This document shows, in pieces, positions 1 through 10,889 of a DNA stretch of 64,000 nucleotides. The position numbers were made by a program, and so were the translations under genes. The notes below the pieces were generated by a model that was given only the letters and a program-made list of their open reading frames with translations, did no database searches and had not been told where the DNA came from. The stretch spans positions 248,001 through 312,000 of the forward strand of contig JANQNQ010000014.1 in the NCBI GenBank assembly GCA_028279515.1. Reading direction: 5' to 3'. Position 1 is the first letter of the stretch, and each line of letters opens with the position of its first letter. The DNA is from Flavobacteriaceae bacterium. Lineage in GTDB: Bacteria; Bacteroidota; Bacteroidia; Flavobacteriales; Flavobacteriaceae.

Positions 1-2262
1 CAAGGTGAAATAAACACCAATAATGCAGTTAATATAATTAACCTTTTTGGAGTTTGCTTGATGGGATTTGAAGGAAAAAAACCAAATATTGATTTATACC
101 AAAGTGAATTGGATTTTGTTTCTGAAAGACTGGTTTCAAGCGAGAAAACCCTCAAATCCTTCGTGTTAACTTCCATCGAGGCTCGCGTATCACCGGAGCC
201 AGATATTGACAAACTCAAGGCTGATTTAGCTAGCATAAAAAATCATGAGATTTTCGAATCTGAATACTTAGGGTTCTTTTTAGCCGTAAGCTATCACTCT
301 CTTGGCCTTTTCCGAGAAACTCTCAATGTTCTAAATCGCTTCGTAAAAAAAGATGAAATAAGTAAATATCTAAGATTCTACATCGATTGCTTACATGACC
401 TCTTAACATCAGACCTTGATGCCCAAGGTGCTGGGCAAGAGCTTTTGTCAATTTTAGAATTTTGGAGGTTGTCTTCTGACCCTCCAGACAAGCAACTCCT
501 ATTATTGGAATATGATCTTGTTTCCAGAACGGGGAACTCAAATAAAATGTTGTCAATCTCATCTAAGCTTTACCAAAACTTCAAAGAAGATGAACAAATA
601 ATTATGATATACTTTCATAGCTTGTTTATGGAGAAAAAACTTGACAAACTTAGCGATGAGAGTCAAAAAATACCTGAAAACTACTCTGAAGAGAATACTG
701 GCCTGCAAATAAGTAGAATTTTAAAGGAATCTGGAGTAAATGATGGAATGAGCTTCACTATACTTCACAATTTAGCAAATGACGCTAAGAATAAAAGATC
801 AAGGGCGATTTATGTTGGAATGAGTCGATATTATGAGGAAGAATTTAAGCACTTTGATGCTATTGAGGATGGAGTCTTCGTAAAATATGAAATCGAAAAA
901 AAGGTTATCACAAAAAAATTTGAAGACATCCCTATAAAAATTCGGGAACTTATTAGAGGGAAACAGAAAAACCAGAGTGTTTTTTACAAAAAAGAATTAA
1001 CTCAAAAAATTATTAAAATAAGGATAATAGACATCTTCAATGATAAAGTAAAACTGATACAGGAAATTTTTAAAGAAGCTAGTGACCCAACATCTGGATT
1101 AGGGCTCGAAATGATTGAAATAGACACTTCATCAGTAGAATCTATGTCAGAAGAATTTCAGAAAATTTCTGGTTACCAAGGAACTGTAAACAAAATTACC
1201 AGAGAACAAGCCCTTAACGAATTTTACAATTATAATAAAGGGTTTACTGAAATAGCACTAAGCATATTTAATGATGACTTTGTTACGGCATACTTTTACC
1301 TTACTTCCTCTCCAAACAGCTTCATGTGTATCCCAAGCTTTTTCTTGAAAGGTGTCAAAACTGAGAGTGAAAACCGTTTTATTATTGATTTTCCAACACT
1401 TCTACTCTTCTACGAGCTATCTGAAAAATTTGACGTGAATTTCAAAGAGAAATTTGTAATATCTCCCATAATTGAAAATGAAATAAGACGAAAAATTATA
1501 GAAGGAGAACTGGAACAAGGAGAAAGAATGAGCCTGGATATAACCATGGAATATGTAAGAAGGCACTCCTACACAATAGAACAGCAAAAAAAAGACATAA
1601 ATGTCTTAAGAAAAATTGAAAAATGGATTGAACAAAATTGCATAGTTGAGTACGCTGAAGAAAAGCTTGACTTAGTTCTTAAAATGGAAAAACCTCCACA
1701 AAGTTTAGGTTTTGATCTATTAATTGATATATCAAGTTTGCTGCAAAGAGATGGATATAAATTCATTTCTAACGATACCTTTCCCTTGAAGTATTTGCCT
1801 AACTTCAGAGACAACACTATAAATCCAGAAATCTTCTTTGAAAAATTTATGAATGAGGGGCCAAATGACAATGAAATATCTCGGTTTATGCTCATGAGGC
1901 GATATATTGGTATTAAAATACCTCTTCCACTTCTTTTAAGCGAATTTAATGACTACTTGCTTGGCAAAGAAAACTATTATAAACGCGGTCTTATAAGCCT
2001 TCGCCATTCTATCAATCCTAATGAACAAAAGTTTGAAATAGTCTCAGACTTCTTGAAGGAACTATACTTGAAGCAAACGTTGTCCTTGGAAAATAAGAAC
2101 ATTTACGCCAGAGAGGTGCTTTTTCATCTATATACGGGTGCCTCTAAAGAGCTTATTCGCTTATTTAACGATTTCCTTCAAGTAAAGTTTCGCCTTATGG
2201 GGCGAAACATGAATGAAATCATGAAGGTAAGTAACGATGTCAAAAAATCAATGTTTGGATGA
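1..2262 (+). CDS. TPR / GreAB-C-like / PIN-domain protein, 5' end outside window
   Basis: The reading frame has no stop between position 1 and the first ATG at 61, so the gene probably starts upstream and about 753 codons are visible. Counted from the TTG at 58, the first 260 residues are helical and TPR-like. Residues about 265-370 (from RAIYVGMSRYYEEEF to SGLGLEMIEID) resemble the C-terminal domain of GreA/GreB. Residues about 425-600 look like a PIN nuclease, with acidic residues in FIIDFPTLLLFYEL, in SPIIENEIRR and in FISNDTFPLKYL. This order matches the PIN-TPR-GreABC architecture described in bacterial conflict systems, where an RNase role is assumed. The region is visibly A+T-richer than the housekeeping genes to its right and ends 115 bp from the 3' end of a tRNA gene, as in an integrated island. 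The domain calls are motif memory, so the function is inferred. Confidence 0.6.
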   Translation, partial: QGEINTNNAVNIINLFGVCLMGFEGKKPNIDLYQSELDFVSERLVSSEKTLKSFVLTSIEARVSPEPDIDKLKADLASIKNHEIFESEYLGFFLAVSYHSLGLFRETLNVLNRFVKKDEISKYLRFYIDCLHDLLTSDLDAQGAGQELLSILEFWRLSSDPPDKQLLLLEYDLVSRTGNSNKMLSISSKLYQNFKEDEQIIMIYFHSLFMEKKLDKLSDESQKIPENYSEENTGLQISRILKESGVNDGMSFTILHNLANDAKNKRSRAIYVGMSRYYEEEFKHFDAIEDGVFVKYEIEKKVITKKFEDIPIKIRELIRGKQKNQSVFYKKELTQKIIKIRIIDIFNDKVKLIQEIFKEASDPTSGLGLEMIEIDTSSVESMSEEFQKISGYQGTVNKITREQALNEFYNYNKGFTEIALSIFNDDFVTAYFYLTSSPNSFMCIPSFFLKGVKTESENRFIIDFPTLLLFYELSEKFDVNFKEKFVISPIIENEIRRKIIEGELEQGERMSLDITMEYVRRHSYTIEQQKKDINVLRKIEKWIEQNCIVEYAEEKLDLVLKMEKPPQSLGFDLLIDISSLLQRDGYKFISNDTFPLKYLPNFRDNTINPEIFFEKFMNEGPNDNEISRFMLMRRYIGIKIPLPLLLSEFNDYLLGKENYYKRGLISLRHSINPNEQKFEIVSDFLKELYLKQTLSLENKNIYAREVLFHLYTGASKELIRLFNDFLQVKFRLMGRNMNEIMKVSNDVKKSMFG

Positions 2263-2331
2263 AAACCAGAGGCGGTTTCTTAGAAATCAATCCTCTTTTT
2301 CGGCAAAAAATCGGCAATCAAAGCAAAAAAT

Positions 2332-2368
2332 AAAGCCTAACAAATTAACAGTCAATTTGTTAGGCTTT
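2332..2368 (-). terminator. Intrinsic terminator after tRNA-Leu
   Basis: A perfect 15-bp stem (2332-2346 with 2354-2368) with a 7-nt loop. On the minus strand it is followed by a T-rich run, so it ends the tRNA-Leu transcript. On the plus strand it also lies 70 bp after the PIN-type gene and could stop that transcript. Confidence 0.8.
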
Positions 2369-2376
2369 TCACTCTG

Positions 2377-2458
2377 TACCTCGGGTGGGAATCGAACCCA
2401 CACTCCCGAAAGAACTGGATTTTGAATCCAGCGCGTCTACCAGTTCCGCCACCGAGGC
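2377..2458 (-). tRNA. tRNA-Leu (anticodon CAA)
   Basis: The minus strand reads GCCTCGG at the 5' end and CCGAGGT plus discriminator A at the 3' end, giving a 7-bp acceptor stem with one G-U pair. The anticodon arm is CTGGA-TTCAAAA-TCCAG, so the anticodon is CAA. The T arm contains GGTTCGATTCC, and a long variable arm makes it class II as expected for leucine. No CCA is encoded. The 3' end points toward the A+T-rich gene at the left edge, the usual orientation of a tRNA used as an integration site. Confidence 0.95.
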
Positions 2459-2601
2459 ATCTACTTTGAGATTATGATTCCGCTATTGTCATATCAGTCT
2501 ATAAGACCGAATTGCATTTGCGGACTGCAAAACTATAAAATATTTTTAATTACAAAACTAAAATTAGCCACAATTATCCTTTTAAGGATCAAATTAATTT
2601 C

Positions 2602-2609
2602 TAAATTTG
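2602..2609 (+). promoter_or_regulatory. Bacteroidota -7 box for prs
   Basis: TAAATTTG matches TAnnTTTG. No clear -33 TTTG is visible. Transcription would begin near 2616, leaving a leader of about 47 nt before the prs ATG. Confidence 0.5.
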
Positions 2610-2662
2610 CACCTCATTTGACACAACACAATACTAATCAACTACTAAACAATAAATTAAGA

Positions 2663-3604
2663 ATGCCTTACGCTGTACCAGAACCAAAGATCTTTGCCTG
2701 TTCTCAGAGCACAGAATTGGCTGAGAAAATTGCAAAGTCCTTTGGAACAGAATTAGGAAAAGTTTCGTTCTCTAAATATAGTGATGGTGAGTTTCAGCCT
2801 TCGTTCGAAGAGTCGATTCGTGGTAGCCGTGTATTTATCATTGGCTCTACGCATCCCAGCTCTGAGAACTTGATGGAAATGTTGTTGATGCTTGATGCCG
2901 CAAAGCGTGCCTCGGCAAGACACATCACCGCAGTGATGCCATACTTTGGTTGGGCACGACAGGACCGTAAAGATAAACCGAGAGTTCCGATAGGGGCTAA
3001 ACTTGTAGCCAAGCTACTTGAAGCTGCTGGAGCCACAAGGATCATCACTATGGACTTGCATGCTGATCAGATTCAAGGGTTCTTCGAGAAACCTGTAGAC
3101 CACTTATTTGCGTCTACCGTTTTCTTACCGTATTTGAAAGAACTTAATCTGAGCAACCTGACAATCGCTTCGCCAGACATGGGTGGTTCTAAAAGAGCCT
3201 ATGCCTATTCGAAGTACTTGCAAAGTGATGTAGTGATTTGCTACAAGCAACGTAAAAAGGCCAACGTGATCTCTCATATGGAGTTGATCGGGGATGTGAC
3301 CGGAAAGAATGTTGTTTTGGTTGATGACATGGTAGATACCGCTGGTACGCTTACCAAAGCGGCTGACCTAATGATAGAGCGAGGCGCTCTGAGTGTGAGA
3401 GCTATTTGTACGCACGCCATTTTATCTGGCAATGCGTTAGAGAAACTTTCAAACTCAAAACTAGAAGAATTGATCGTAACCGATTCGATTCCTCTTAAAA
3501 AAGGACATGAAAAACTGAAAGTTATCAGTTGTGCAGGCCTGTTTGCTGATGTAATGCATCGCGTACACCACAACACCTCGATCAGCTCGAAGTTCTTAAT
3601 GTAA
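2663..3604 (+). CDS. prs: Ribose-phosphate pyrophosphokinase
   Basis: Makes PRPP from ribose 5-phosphate and ATP in the cytosol, feeding purine, pyrimidine, His, Trp and NAD synthesis. The ATG at 2663 gives 313 residues, the usual family length; the frame is open further upstream but that part has no homology features and overlaps the promoter. Visible motifs are the flexible loop YFGWARQDRKDKP (94-106), the metal-binding LHAD (132-135) and the PRPP loop VVLVDDMVDTAGT (217-229). rplY follows 28 bp downstream on the same strand, a common pairing in this phylum. Confidence 0.96.
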   Translation: MPYAVPEPKIFACSQSTELAEKIAKSFGTELGKVSFSKYSDGEFQPSFEESIRGSRVFIIGSTHPSSENLMEMLLMLDAAKRASARHITAVMPYFGWARQDRKDKPRVPIGAKLVAKLLEAAGATRIITMDLHADQIQGFFEKPVDHLFASTVFLPYLKELNLSNLTIASPDMGGSKRAYAYSKYLQSDVVICYKQRKKANVISHMELIGDVTGKNVVLVDDMVDTAGTLTKAADLMIERGALSVRAICTHAILSGNALEKLSNSKLEELIVTDSIPLKKGHEKLKVISCAGLFADVMHRVHHNTSISSKFLM

Positions 3605-3632
3605 ACAAGTAAATATTTAAATTTTAATTATA

Positions 3633-4268
3633 ATGAAGTCAATTACGATCAACGGATCTCAAAGAGAAAGCGTGGGCAAGGTAGCTACCAAGGCCTTACG
3701 TAATGCTGGACAGGTTCCTTGCGTGTTATACGGAGGAGACAAGCCATTGCATTTTTCAGCAACTGAACTATCGTTCAAAGATTTGGTATACACTCCAAAT
3801 GCACACACAGTTGTGATTACTTTAGACAACGGTGAAACTTACAATGCTATCCTTCAGGATATCCAATTTCACCCTGTGAGTGATAAAATCCTTCACATCG
3901 ATTTCTACCAATTGTTTGATGACAAGCCAGTAACCATGGAAGTTCCTGTAACTCTTACAGGTAGATCTATCGGTGTAATGCGCGGTGGTAGATTGCGTGT
4001 AAACATGAGAAAATTGAAGGTAAGAGCAATCCCAGCAAACCTTCCTGATTTTGTAGAAATCGACATCACTGACCTTAAGATTGGTGGAAAGGCTTACGTT
4101 CGTGACCTAAGAAGTGGTGATTACACTATCATGCACCCAGACAACGTTGTTGCTGTACAAGTGAGAAGATCACGTGTATCTGTAGACGTTGAGGAAGATG
4201 AAGAAGATGCAGCAGCAGAAGGAGGAGAAGCGACAGCAGAAGCCTCTGGAGAAGCAGCAGCAGAATAA
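3633..4268 (+). CDS. rplY: 50S ribosomal protein L25, Ctc form
   Basis: Binds 5S rRNA in the large subunit. At 211 residues it is the long Ctc form: an N-terminal L25 domain (about 1-90, beginning [20 protein letters not shown]), a C-terminal beta domain (about 95-185), and an acidic Ala/Glu tail after residue 185 that is typical of Bacteroidota. It lies between prs and pth in the same direction and is closed by a strong terminator. Confidence 0.95.
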   Translation: MKSITINGSQRESVGKVATKALRNAGQVPCVLYGGDKPLHFSATELSFKDLVYTPNAHTVVITLDNGETYNAILQDIQFHPVSDKILHIDFYQLFDDKPVTMEVPVTLTGRSIGVMRGGRLRVNMRKLKVRAIPANLPDFVEIDITDLKIGGKAYVRDLRSGDYTIMHPDNVVAVQVRRSRVSVDVEEDEEDAAAEGGEATAEASGEAAAE

Positions 4269-4301
4269 GTGTTGATTCGCTAAGCAATTAGCATCATTAT
4301 A

Positions 4302-4336
4302 AAAGCATCCTTTGCAATAAGGATGCTTTTTTTATT
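4302..4336 (+). terminator. Intrinsic terminator after rplY
   Basis: An 11-bp stem (4302-4312 with 4319-4329), loop TGCAAT, and a run of seven T. It ends the prs-rplY transcript 24 bp before pth. Confidence 0.88.
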
Positions 4337-4359
4337 TTAGCCAGAAATAATCCTAACCC

Positions 4360-4992
4360 ATGCTAAAATTTTTGCGACGACTTTTTGGCACAGAATTTTC
4401 TTCCATTACAGAAGAACAAGACGTTATGAAAAAATTTTTGATCGTAGGGCTCGGCAATATCGGCCCCGACTATAAGAATACAAGGCACAATATAGGCTTT
4501 CAAGTGCTAGATCACTTTGCTGAGAAAGAGGGCCTCTCTTTTGAAACGGTAAAATTAGGCAGTGTATGCACCTATAAGTTTAAAGGAAGGACCTTCATCT
4601 TTCTCAAGCCGAGTACGTTTATGAATTTAAGCGGAAAAGCTGTCAAGTATTGGATGACCAAGGAAAAGATAAACATAGAGAACATTTTGGTCATAACTGA
4701 TGACCTTAATCTTCCCTTTGGAACCTTGCGTCTTAAAGGAAAAGGTAGCGACGGGGGCCATAATGGACTAAAAGATATCCAGGCGCAATTGAATACGACC
4801 AAGTATCCGAGGTTCAGGTTTGGCATCAGCGCCGAATTTAGCAAAGGCAGACAGGTCGATTACGTTTTAGGGGAATGGAGCCCTGAAGAAGTCGAGAAAA
4901 TGCCTGAGCGGCTCGATAAAGCCTATGAGATCATACGATCCTTTGGCACTGCAGGATTGTCTAACACTATGAACACATTTAACGGAAAATAA
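4360..4992 (+). CDS. pth: Peptidyl-tRNA hydrolase
   Basis: Releases peptides from prematurely dissociated peptidyl-tRNA. The core begins at Met23 (ATG at 4426) with MKKFLIVGLGNIGPDY, followed by the catalytic His in NTRHNIGFQVLD, KPSTFMNLSG, the catalytic Asp in DDLNLPFG and GKGSDGGHNGL. The 22-residue basic leader from 4360 resembles extensions I recall from other flavobacterial Pth entries, so I kept the longer start; 4426 is the alternative and gives a standard 188-residue enzyme. Confidence 0.93.
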   Translation: MLKFLRRLFGTEFSSITEEQDVMKKFLIVGLGNIGPDYKNTRHNIGFQVLDHFAEKEGLSFETVKLGSVCTYKFKGRTFIFLKPSTFMNLSGKAVKYWMTKEKINIENILVITDDLNLPFGTLRLKGKGSDGGHNGLKDIQAQLNTTKYPRFRFGISAEFSKGRQVDYVLGEWSPEEVEKMPERLDKAYEIIRSFGTAGLSNTMNTFNGK

Positions 4993-5022
4993 AAAAGGGA
5001 GCAAATTGCTCCCTTTTTCTAT
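4993..5022. terminator. Bidirectional terminator between pth and sprF-like gene
   Basis: GGGAGCAA paired with TTGCTCCC with no extra loop, flanked by an A run on the left and a T run on the right. It therefore works for pth on the plus strand and for the metalloprotease/SprF transcript on the minus strand. Confidence 0.85.
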
Positions 5023-5038
5023 TTCGAATTATTCAGTA

Positions 5039-5911
5039 TTAAAAGCTGAAGCTCACGAAGATTTCGTGCGTTCCGCTGCTTCCACTGATATTTCTAAAGT
5101 CTCTGTCTGTACTTCCTTCATAGGCATATCCAAACTTGAACCAGTCTAGCTTAACGGTAGCCAAACCTGCAAAAGCCTCGTCAAGACGATACCCTGCACC
5201 TAGTTCAAATCTGTCAAGGAATCCAAACGTACCATTCAACGTGATTGATGGATCAGCTCCTTTTACATAAGCTGTCAACGCCGAAGGAGTGAAAGTCACT
5301 TTGTCTCCGATGTCGAATGTATATCCTCCCATCAAGTACACGTGCATACGATCGGTAGCTGTGGTTTGAACACCATTTTGGTCTCTTGCCACACGATCCG
5401 TGTTCAGCATTCTTGGTGCCGATAAAGAGACGAAATAACGGTCTCCTTTCAAGTAAGCACCAATACCTACATTCGGATTGAACTCATCGTATTGCCCTGA
5501 AAGTAGCGGGTCGGCATTTTGCCCGAGCGCTCCTAGATTCACATCCAAGAAGGTTGCCCCTGCCTTTAACCCAAGGAAAAGGTCAGTAGACTCAGCCACT
5601 TGAAGTTTGTAAGAGAAGTCGATCGAAACATTGGTAGCCGTCTCAACGAACACCTTGTCTCTGATTCCAGAGAACCCTAAACCGATCTTTTCTCCTAGCG
5701 GAATCGCTACGATCAAGTTCTGCGTTTCTGGGGCATCCTGAACTCCTGACCACTGACTTCTATTAAGGAACGTCAAGTTCCCGCCATCAGTCCCTGCATA
5801 CGCAGGGTTGATGACGTTCATATTATATCTATACAGTGAGTATATTGATTCTTGCTGGGCGTACACTGTCCCAATAAACAAGAACAACAAGATTTTTATG
5901 TAATTTTTCAT
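5039..5911 (-). CDS. PorP/SprF-family type IX secretion membrane protein
   Basis: A 290-residue outer-membrane beta-barrel of the PorP/SprF family. Signal peptide about 1-18 (ending TVYAQ), then the family signature YSLYRYNMNVINPAYAGTDG, then alternating beta strands to a C-terminal aromatic residue. It lies 27 bp downstream of the large protease on the same strand, so the two are cotranscribed. In Flavobacterium johnsoniae, SprF is needed to export the adjacent SprB, and type B C-terminal domains use a cognate SprF-like protein. By analogy this protein should escort the neighbouring protease. Confidence 0.9.
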   Translation of the reverse strand: MKNYIKILLFLFIGTVYAQQESIYSLYRYNMNVINPAYAGTDGGNLTFLNRSQWSGVQDAPETQNLIVAIPLGEKIGLGFSGIRDKVFVETATNVSIDFSYKLQVAESTDLFLGLKAGATFLDVNLGALGQNADPLLSGQYDEFNPNVGIGAYLKGDRYFVSLSAPRMLNTDRVARDQNGVQTTATDRMHVYLMGGYTFDIGDKVTFTPSALTAYVKGADPSITLNGTFGFLDRFELGAGYRLDEAFAGLATVKLDWFKFGYAYEGSTDRDFRNISGSSGTHEIFVSFSF

Positions 5912-5938
5912 TTGTTATCGTTTTTTATTGGTTAATGA

Positions 5939-8900
5939 CTAGTATGTAAGATATATCCAACCATCAAATCTATATTGACCATCACCGAATACATCTATGA
6001 CGTAGTAGTATGAACCTGCTGGAAGTTTATCTCCGCCAGAACCAGTTGCACCATTCCAATCATTTTGGTAACCTCTAGTACTAAATACCTCGTTACCCCA
6101 ACGGCTGAATATTTGTACTGTGTTATTCGGGAACAACTCAATTCTGTTAACAGTCCATGTATCGTTGATGTTATCACCGTTTGGTGTCAATGCCTGAATC
6201 ACTCCGATCAAGAATAATTCGTCATCACAAACATCTCCGATTCCGTCAACGTCAAGATCTGCTTGATCCGAGTTAGGAATGTCAACACAGTTATCTTCTG
6301 AGTCAACAACTCCGTCACCGTCTGAATCGTCACAAACATCTCCTAGTCCGTCACCATCTGTATCAAGCTGGTCACTGTTCGCTGTTTCAGAACAGTTATC
6401 GTCAGGGTTGATTACACCGTCACCGTCAACATCTGCATCTGGACCACAAACTTCGATAGACATGCTATTCAAGGTTCCGTCGTCAAACGCTGCAAATGTA
6501 TCTGTTACGATAATCGTCCAAGTACCTGCAGAAGGTTCTCCGTTGAAGGTCGATAGATCATCAAGTGGAATAACGTTTCCTGAGATCGCTGGGTTCGTAC
6601 CGCACGATAGTGCTGATCCGTCGTCGTCGAAAGTGGCAGAGATATTTTGGCCGTTACCACAAGCTCCTTCGACAAGCGAGATCAATGTACCTGATGGGCT
6701 GATCAATTGGATGTTTACATCAGCAGTCCAAGTATGTGTAATGTCAACTGTTACGTTTACGTCACTTACAAGTAGGTTATCTTCTACTGTAGCAGACATA
6801 GTAACAGTGCTTGGCGTTGCACCGAATGCAATCGGACCACTAGTAGAGTCTGCAGTTGCACAGATCTCTTCACAGATATCTCCGATACCGTTTCCGTTAG
6901 TATCTAACTGTTGTGGGTTGTATGTGAACGGACAGTTGTCTGATTCATCAAGAACACCATCGTTATCATCATCTGGATCACAAGCATCACCTTCACCGTC
7001 ACCGTCGTTGTCAGCTTGGTCTAGGTTAGCATCGTTAGGACAGTTATCAAGGATATCGTTGATTCCGTCACCGTCGCTATCAGGAGTAATCTCACCGATA
7101 CCACAAATTTCAAGAGCAACTGAGTTTACAGAACCTCCATCTAAGTTGGCGGCATCCGCAATTGTCAGTATCCAAGTTCCTTGTGCAGAAACAGAAGCTC
7201 CGAATGGATCTCCGTTAAAGTTTGCTAATAAACCGTCAGGAGCAATTGTTCCTGTGATCGCTGGATCAGCTCCACAAGCTAGTGCTGCACCGTCGTCATC
7301 GAAAGTAGCATCTAAGTTTGCGTTAGCACCACACTCTTGCTCAACAAGTGTTACTACTTGTCCAGTTGGGCTCTCTAAAGTGATTGTCAAGTCAGAGATC
7401 CAAGAGTGCGTAATATCTAGAGTAACATTTACATCTCTAATGTCAATGTCATCAGTAACTTCGATTGGAATAGTAACTGTTGGAGTTCCTACATCTGTAA
7501 TCTCTACAGGAAGTCCTTCGTAAGCGATGAATGTTCCACACTCGATGTCACAAAGGTCACCGATACCGTCACCGTCTGCATCTGCTTGGTCAGCATTCGG
7601 TACAGTTGGACAGTTATCATCAGCATTCATGATACCATCGTTATCAGCATCATCATCACAAACATCACCAATACCGTCACCGTCTACATCAGACTGGTCA
7701 AGGTTGGCTGTGTTAGGACAGTTATCCAATGGATCTGGAATACTATCTCCATCTGTATCAGGTAGTGGGCTACCACAGATCTCGATGCTCCAATCTTGGA
7801 TAGAACCTGTATCGAAACCAGTATCATCAACAACTGTAAGTGTCCAGTTTCCACTAGAAACTTCACCGTTAAGTGTTGCTAAACTTCCGATTGGTTGGAA
7901 ACTTCCAGTAAACGGTGCTGTACCTGACCCAATTGGATCAGTCGCCTCATCGTCAAATACTGTATTCGTGAAGTTATCTCCAGAACCACCATTGTCATTT
8001 GCTAATGTAACACTAGTTCCTTGCGGGCTAGTTAATGTAATGGTAAGGTCTTCATCCCATGTGTGTGTAATATTTACAGTAACATTTACATCAGTGATCG
8101 ATGCTGGTGTACCTACAGCGATTGTGGATGTAACACCTTCAGCATCTGCATCCGGAATTGGAAGCGGCGTATCAGCTGAAGCAAATACGTTACATGTGAT
8201 ATCTGCTGTTGTAAAGCTAGCAGAAGAATATGCTCCAGTTCCACAATCATTTACACCTCTTACTCTCCACCAGTACTGAGTATTGGTAGCAAGCATAGTA
8301 TTTGTGTAACTATTTGTAGCAACGTTGGCATTGGCTACGATTGTAGCGAAACCAGCGTCAGAAGCGATATCGACATCGTAAGATTCAGCATTTGGATCTG
8401 CATCCCAAGTCAACATTGCATTGTCTCCAGCAACACCTGTCGCTCCGTCAGCAGGAGCAGTAAGGTTTAATGTCGCCAAGTTTGTATCGAACACATTCAA
8501 CTCAACGTCAGCCGTTTTAACAATGGCTCCCGAAGTACCCGTAATTGTGAATGGGTAGTTACCTACAGCAACACCACCGGTACCAGTAACTGTCATAGTT
8601 ACTGCAGTTCCATCTGCAGAGGCAGTTGCAGGAACAAAAGTAGCCGATGCACCAGCAGGAAGTCCTGTAGCGCTAAACGTGGTTGTATCTGTAAATCCTA
8701 AGAATGTATTGTATGTGAATGTATAAACCGCATCAGCAGGTGTACAAACATCAACTGTTGGGTTGTCAACAGACATTACGAACTCTGATTCCTGAATCGA
8801 GAAATCTGAAGAGTTCACCGCGAAGAAGATGTTGTTATCTCCCTGAATCATTATTCTTGCTGTTGAAGTATCACCTCCAGTAACTGGAACTGTAATACTA

Positions 8901-10804
8901 GCAGAACCATTGTTTGCAAGTCCTGAAGCAATTAAGAATGGGAACGTCATACCACCATCGGTAGAAAGTCTTGCTGTCACGGTTGCTGCGTTTACCGCAC
9001 CACCATCAGTTCCAGCTACATCCCAAGTAATGGTTTGTGTAGAACCAGCATCCCATGTTTCGTTTGTTGTTTGTGAAGTCACCGCGAATGGTCCAGAAGC
9101 ACCATCAACAGTTACAACCATCTCATCAAAGCTAGTTTGTGGCATTTGTCCAACACCATCAGCTTCAGAGCGGTCTCTTACCGTAAGAGCAAAATTCAAC
9201 GTTCTTGCTACTGTCGAAACAGTTTCCCAAGAAGTATTGTCAACAGTCTCAACAGGGTTAGATTCTGTCAATTGACCAGCAACAACACGCTCTAGGATAG
9301 GCATGTATCTGATTGAATTCGTGCTTGGAGGTCTTGATCTCCAAACTGCTCCTGTAGTTTTTGTAGGTCCAAAAGTACCGTTGGTAGTTACACCATCGTC
9401 AATCTGTTCCCAAGTATACGTTAACGTATCACCTCCATCTGGATCAGACGAAGCGGCACCATCTAACAAGAACGCCGTTCCTTGCGGAATGGTGTAATCT
9501 GGTCCAGCATTTGCCACTGGAGGATTGTTAGTAATAGCTGTACTTGTCCAACATGTTCTCGTTTGAAGGTTGTTCAAGATCTGATCGATACTTGCATAGT
9601 GGAAAAGCGGATCACTGTGGTCCTGAACATCATTACCACCAGTAATACCAGCATAACCCATGATCGTTGTACCACTACCAGGCTCCATGTTTACACCTGT
9701 ACCTTCAGAGTTGAAAGACCACGTGTGGTTGGCTCCCATCTGGTGACCAATTTCGTGTGGTACATAATCAATGTCAAAGAAGTCAGGCATGTAAGGTCCT
9801 CCATCGTTATCTGTAAACGAGTGCGCAGAGAAACCACTACCTTTTTGGTTATCTACACAAACACACCCGATACATCCGGCGTTACCGTTGTTTCCAGCGA
9901 AGTGTAAAAGGTGACCAATGTCGTAGTTAGCTTCACCAACCTCAGCAGTCAATGTAGACTGAAGTTCTCCGTTCAAGTTACCTCCGTAAGGATCCGTAGC
10001 AGCGTCCGTATAAATGATGGTAGTGTTATCTACCAACTCAAATGTAACGGCCATATCTACTTCAAACACTTCGTTGTTACGGTTTAATGTAGACACCATT
10101 GCAGCAAGCGCATCAGCTACTGCATCACCATTGGTGTTGTCTCCATCATCCCAGAAACCAGTGTATTCACCTGTTGTTGAAACGGCGATTCTAAATGTTC
10201 TAAGGATTTGATCATCTGCATCTCTTCCGGCAGCGGCGCTGTCGTCGATCGGCACAGGCACATCCTCAGTCAAACATTCAAAGCTCTTAGGAGCACCTAA
10301 CTTGGCGCTTCTGTTGTACACAAGGTACTGCCCGTTTGTTTTTTTGGTAACTGGTGAAGTAAAAGTTGTAGGTCTGTCTAAGTGAGAAGTCATAGAGGTC
10401 AATCCTAACTGCGTAACGCTAAAGCGAACTCTAGCTCCCGGATTGTCTACACTAAAACCTACATACGTTTTGATGTTAGGGAAGCGAGCCGCAAGCCCTG
10501 GAGAAAGAACCGGAGCTTCTACAACTCTAAATCTTTCCAATTTTCCTTTTTCATCAGGGAAAGTCACAATAGTGTTCGACCTTCCGTTAAACTGCCCCCT
10601 CATTGGAGCACCAACCAACTGCTGCTTAAAAGCAGCCATATCCAGCTGGTAAATCTCATAATTGTTACTACTGAGATTCCTTAGAGAAACGTCCTGCGTT
10701 CCATCTACAAAAACCCCCTTAGTCCAATAACCTTGTTGCCCGTATATAGAAAAGGCTAAAAAAAACAAGGCTACTGAAAAAACATAACGTAAGTTTGTTT
10801 TCAT
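5939..10804 (-). CDS. Secreted multidomain metalloprotease with gliding-type (T9SS type B) C-terminal domain
   Basis: 1621 residues, with signal peptide about 1-22 (ending FSIYGQ). A reprolysin-like metzincin domain spans about 200-420, with the zinc motif [11 protein letters not shown] at about 350-360 and a following Met-turn candidate in TTIMGYAG. Ig-like and fibronectin-like domains follow (about 425-870). Three proprotein-convertase P domains (about 878-1006, 1088-1231, 1308-1451) each precede a block of thrombospondin type 3 calcium repeats with DxDGDGIGD signatures. The last 90 residues ([13 protein letters not shown] through [10 protein letters not shown]) are the gliding-motility-associated C-terminal domain, a type B T9SS signal. 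It is probably exported to the surface or medium as a calcium-stabilised extracellular protease. The long plus-strand frames inside it are shadows of the Asp/Ser-rich repeats. Confidence 0.93.
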   Translation of the reverse strand: MKTNLRYVFSVALFFLAFSIYGQQGYWTKGVFVDGTQDVSLRNLSSNNYEIYQLDMAAFKQQLVGAPMRGQFNGRSNTIVTFPDEKGKLERFRVVEAPVLSPGLAARFPNIKTYVGFSVDNPGARVRFSVTQLGLTSMTSHLDRPTTFTSPVTKKTNGQYLVYNRSAKLGAPKSFECLTEDVPVPIDDSAAAGRDADDQILRTFRIAVSTTGEYTGFWDDGDNTNGDAVADALAAMVSTLNRNNEVFEVDMAVTFELVDNTTIIYTDAATDPYGGNLNGELQSTLTAEVGEANYDIGHLLHFAGNNGNAGCIGCVCVDNQKGSGFSAHSFTDNDGGPYMPDFFDIDYVPHEIGHQMGANHTWSFNSEGTGVNMEPGSGTTIMGYAGITGGNDVQDHSDPLFHYASIDQILNNLQTRTCWTSTAITNNPPVANAGPDYTIPQGTAFLLDGAASSDPDGGDTLTYTWEQIDDGVTTNGTFGPTKTTGAVWRSRPPSTNSIRYMPILERVVAGQLTESNPVETVDNTSWETVSTVARTLNFALTVRDRSEADGVGQMPQTSFDEMVVTVDGASGPFAVTSQTTNETWDAGSTQTITWDVAGTDGGAVNAATVTARLSTDGGMTFPFLIASGLANNGSASITVPVTGGDTSTARIMIQGDNNIFFAVNSSDFSIQESEFVMSVDNPTVDVCTPADAVYTFTYNTFLGFTDTTTFSATGLPAGASATFVPATASADGTAVTMTVTGTGGVAVGNYPFTITGTSGAIVKTADVELNVFDTNLATLNLTAPADGATGVAGDNAMLTWDADPNAESYDVDIASDAGFATIVANANVATNSYTNTMLATNTQYWWRVRGVNDCGTGAYSSASFTTADITCNVFASADTPLPIPDADAEGVTSTIAVGTPASITDVNVTVNITHTWDEDLTITLTSPQGTSVTLANDNGGSGDNFTNTVFDDEATDPIGSGTAPFTGSFQPIGSLATLNGEVSSGNWTLTVVDDTGFDTGSIQDWSIEICGSPLPDTDGDSIPDPLDNCPNTANLDQSDVDGDGIGDVCDDDADNDGIMNADDNCPTVPNADQADADGDGIGDLCDIECGTFIAYEGLPVEITDVGTPTVTIPIEVTDDIDIRDVNVTLDITHSWISDLTITLESPTGQVVTLVEQECGANANLDATFDDDGAALACGADPAITGTIAPDGLLANFNGDPFGASVSAQGTWILTIADAANLDGGSVNSVALEICGIGEITPDSDGDGINDILDNCPNDANLDQADNDGDGEGDACDPDDDNDGVLDESDNCPFTYNPQQLDTNGNGIGDICEEICATADSTSGPIAFGATPSTVTMSATVEDNLLVSDVNVTVDITHTWTADVNIQLISPSGTLISLVEGACGNGQNISATFDDDGSALSCGTNPAISGNVIPLDDLSTFNGEPSAGTWTIIVTDTFAAFDDGTLNSMSIEVCGPDADVDGDGVINPDDNCSETANSDQLDTDGDGLGDVCDDSDGDGVVDSEDNCVDIPNSDQADLDVDGIGDVCDDELFLIGVIQALTPNGDNINDTWTVNRIELFPNNTVQIFSRWGNEVFSTRGYQNDWNGATGSGGDKLPAGSYYYVIDVFGDGQYRFDGWIYLTY

Positions 10805-10889
10805 AATTAGTAGTTGTTAATTAGTTTGTGATAATTTTGTAACAAATTTAAACTTTTTTTAAAGCTATCATAAACATATCGCGTTTTTT

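Noticed and set aside
2237-2425. ORF across the terminator and tRNA
   Set aside because: It reads through the terminator hairpin and the antisense of tRNA-Leu; a chance frame.
6279-8279. Long plus-strand open frames opposite the metalloprotease gene
   Set aside because: They mirror the Asp/Gly/Thr-rich repeats and give low-complexity Ser/Pro chains with no domain; the minus-strand gene explains the openness.
10805-10889. FMN riboswitch before ribF
   Set aside because: The gap is 85 bp, A+T-rich, and has none of the conserved RFN stems.
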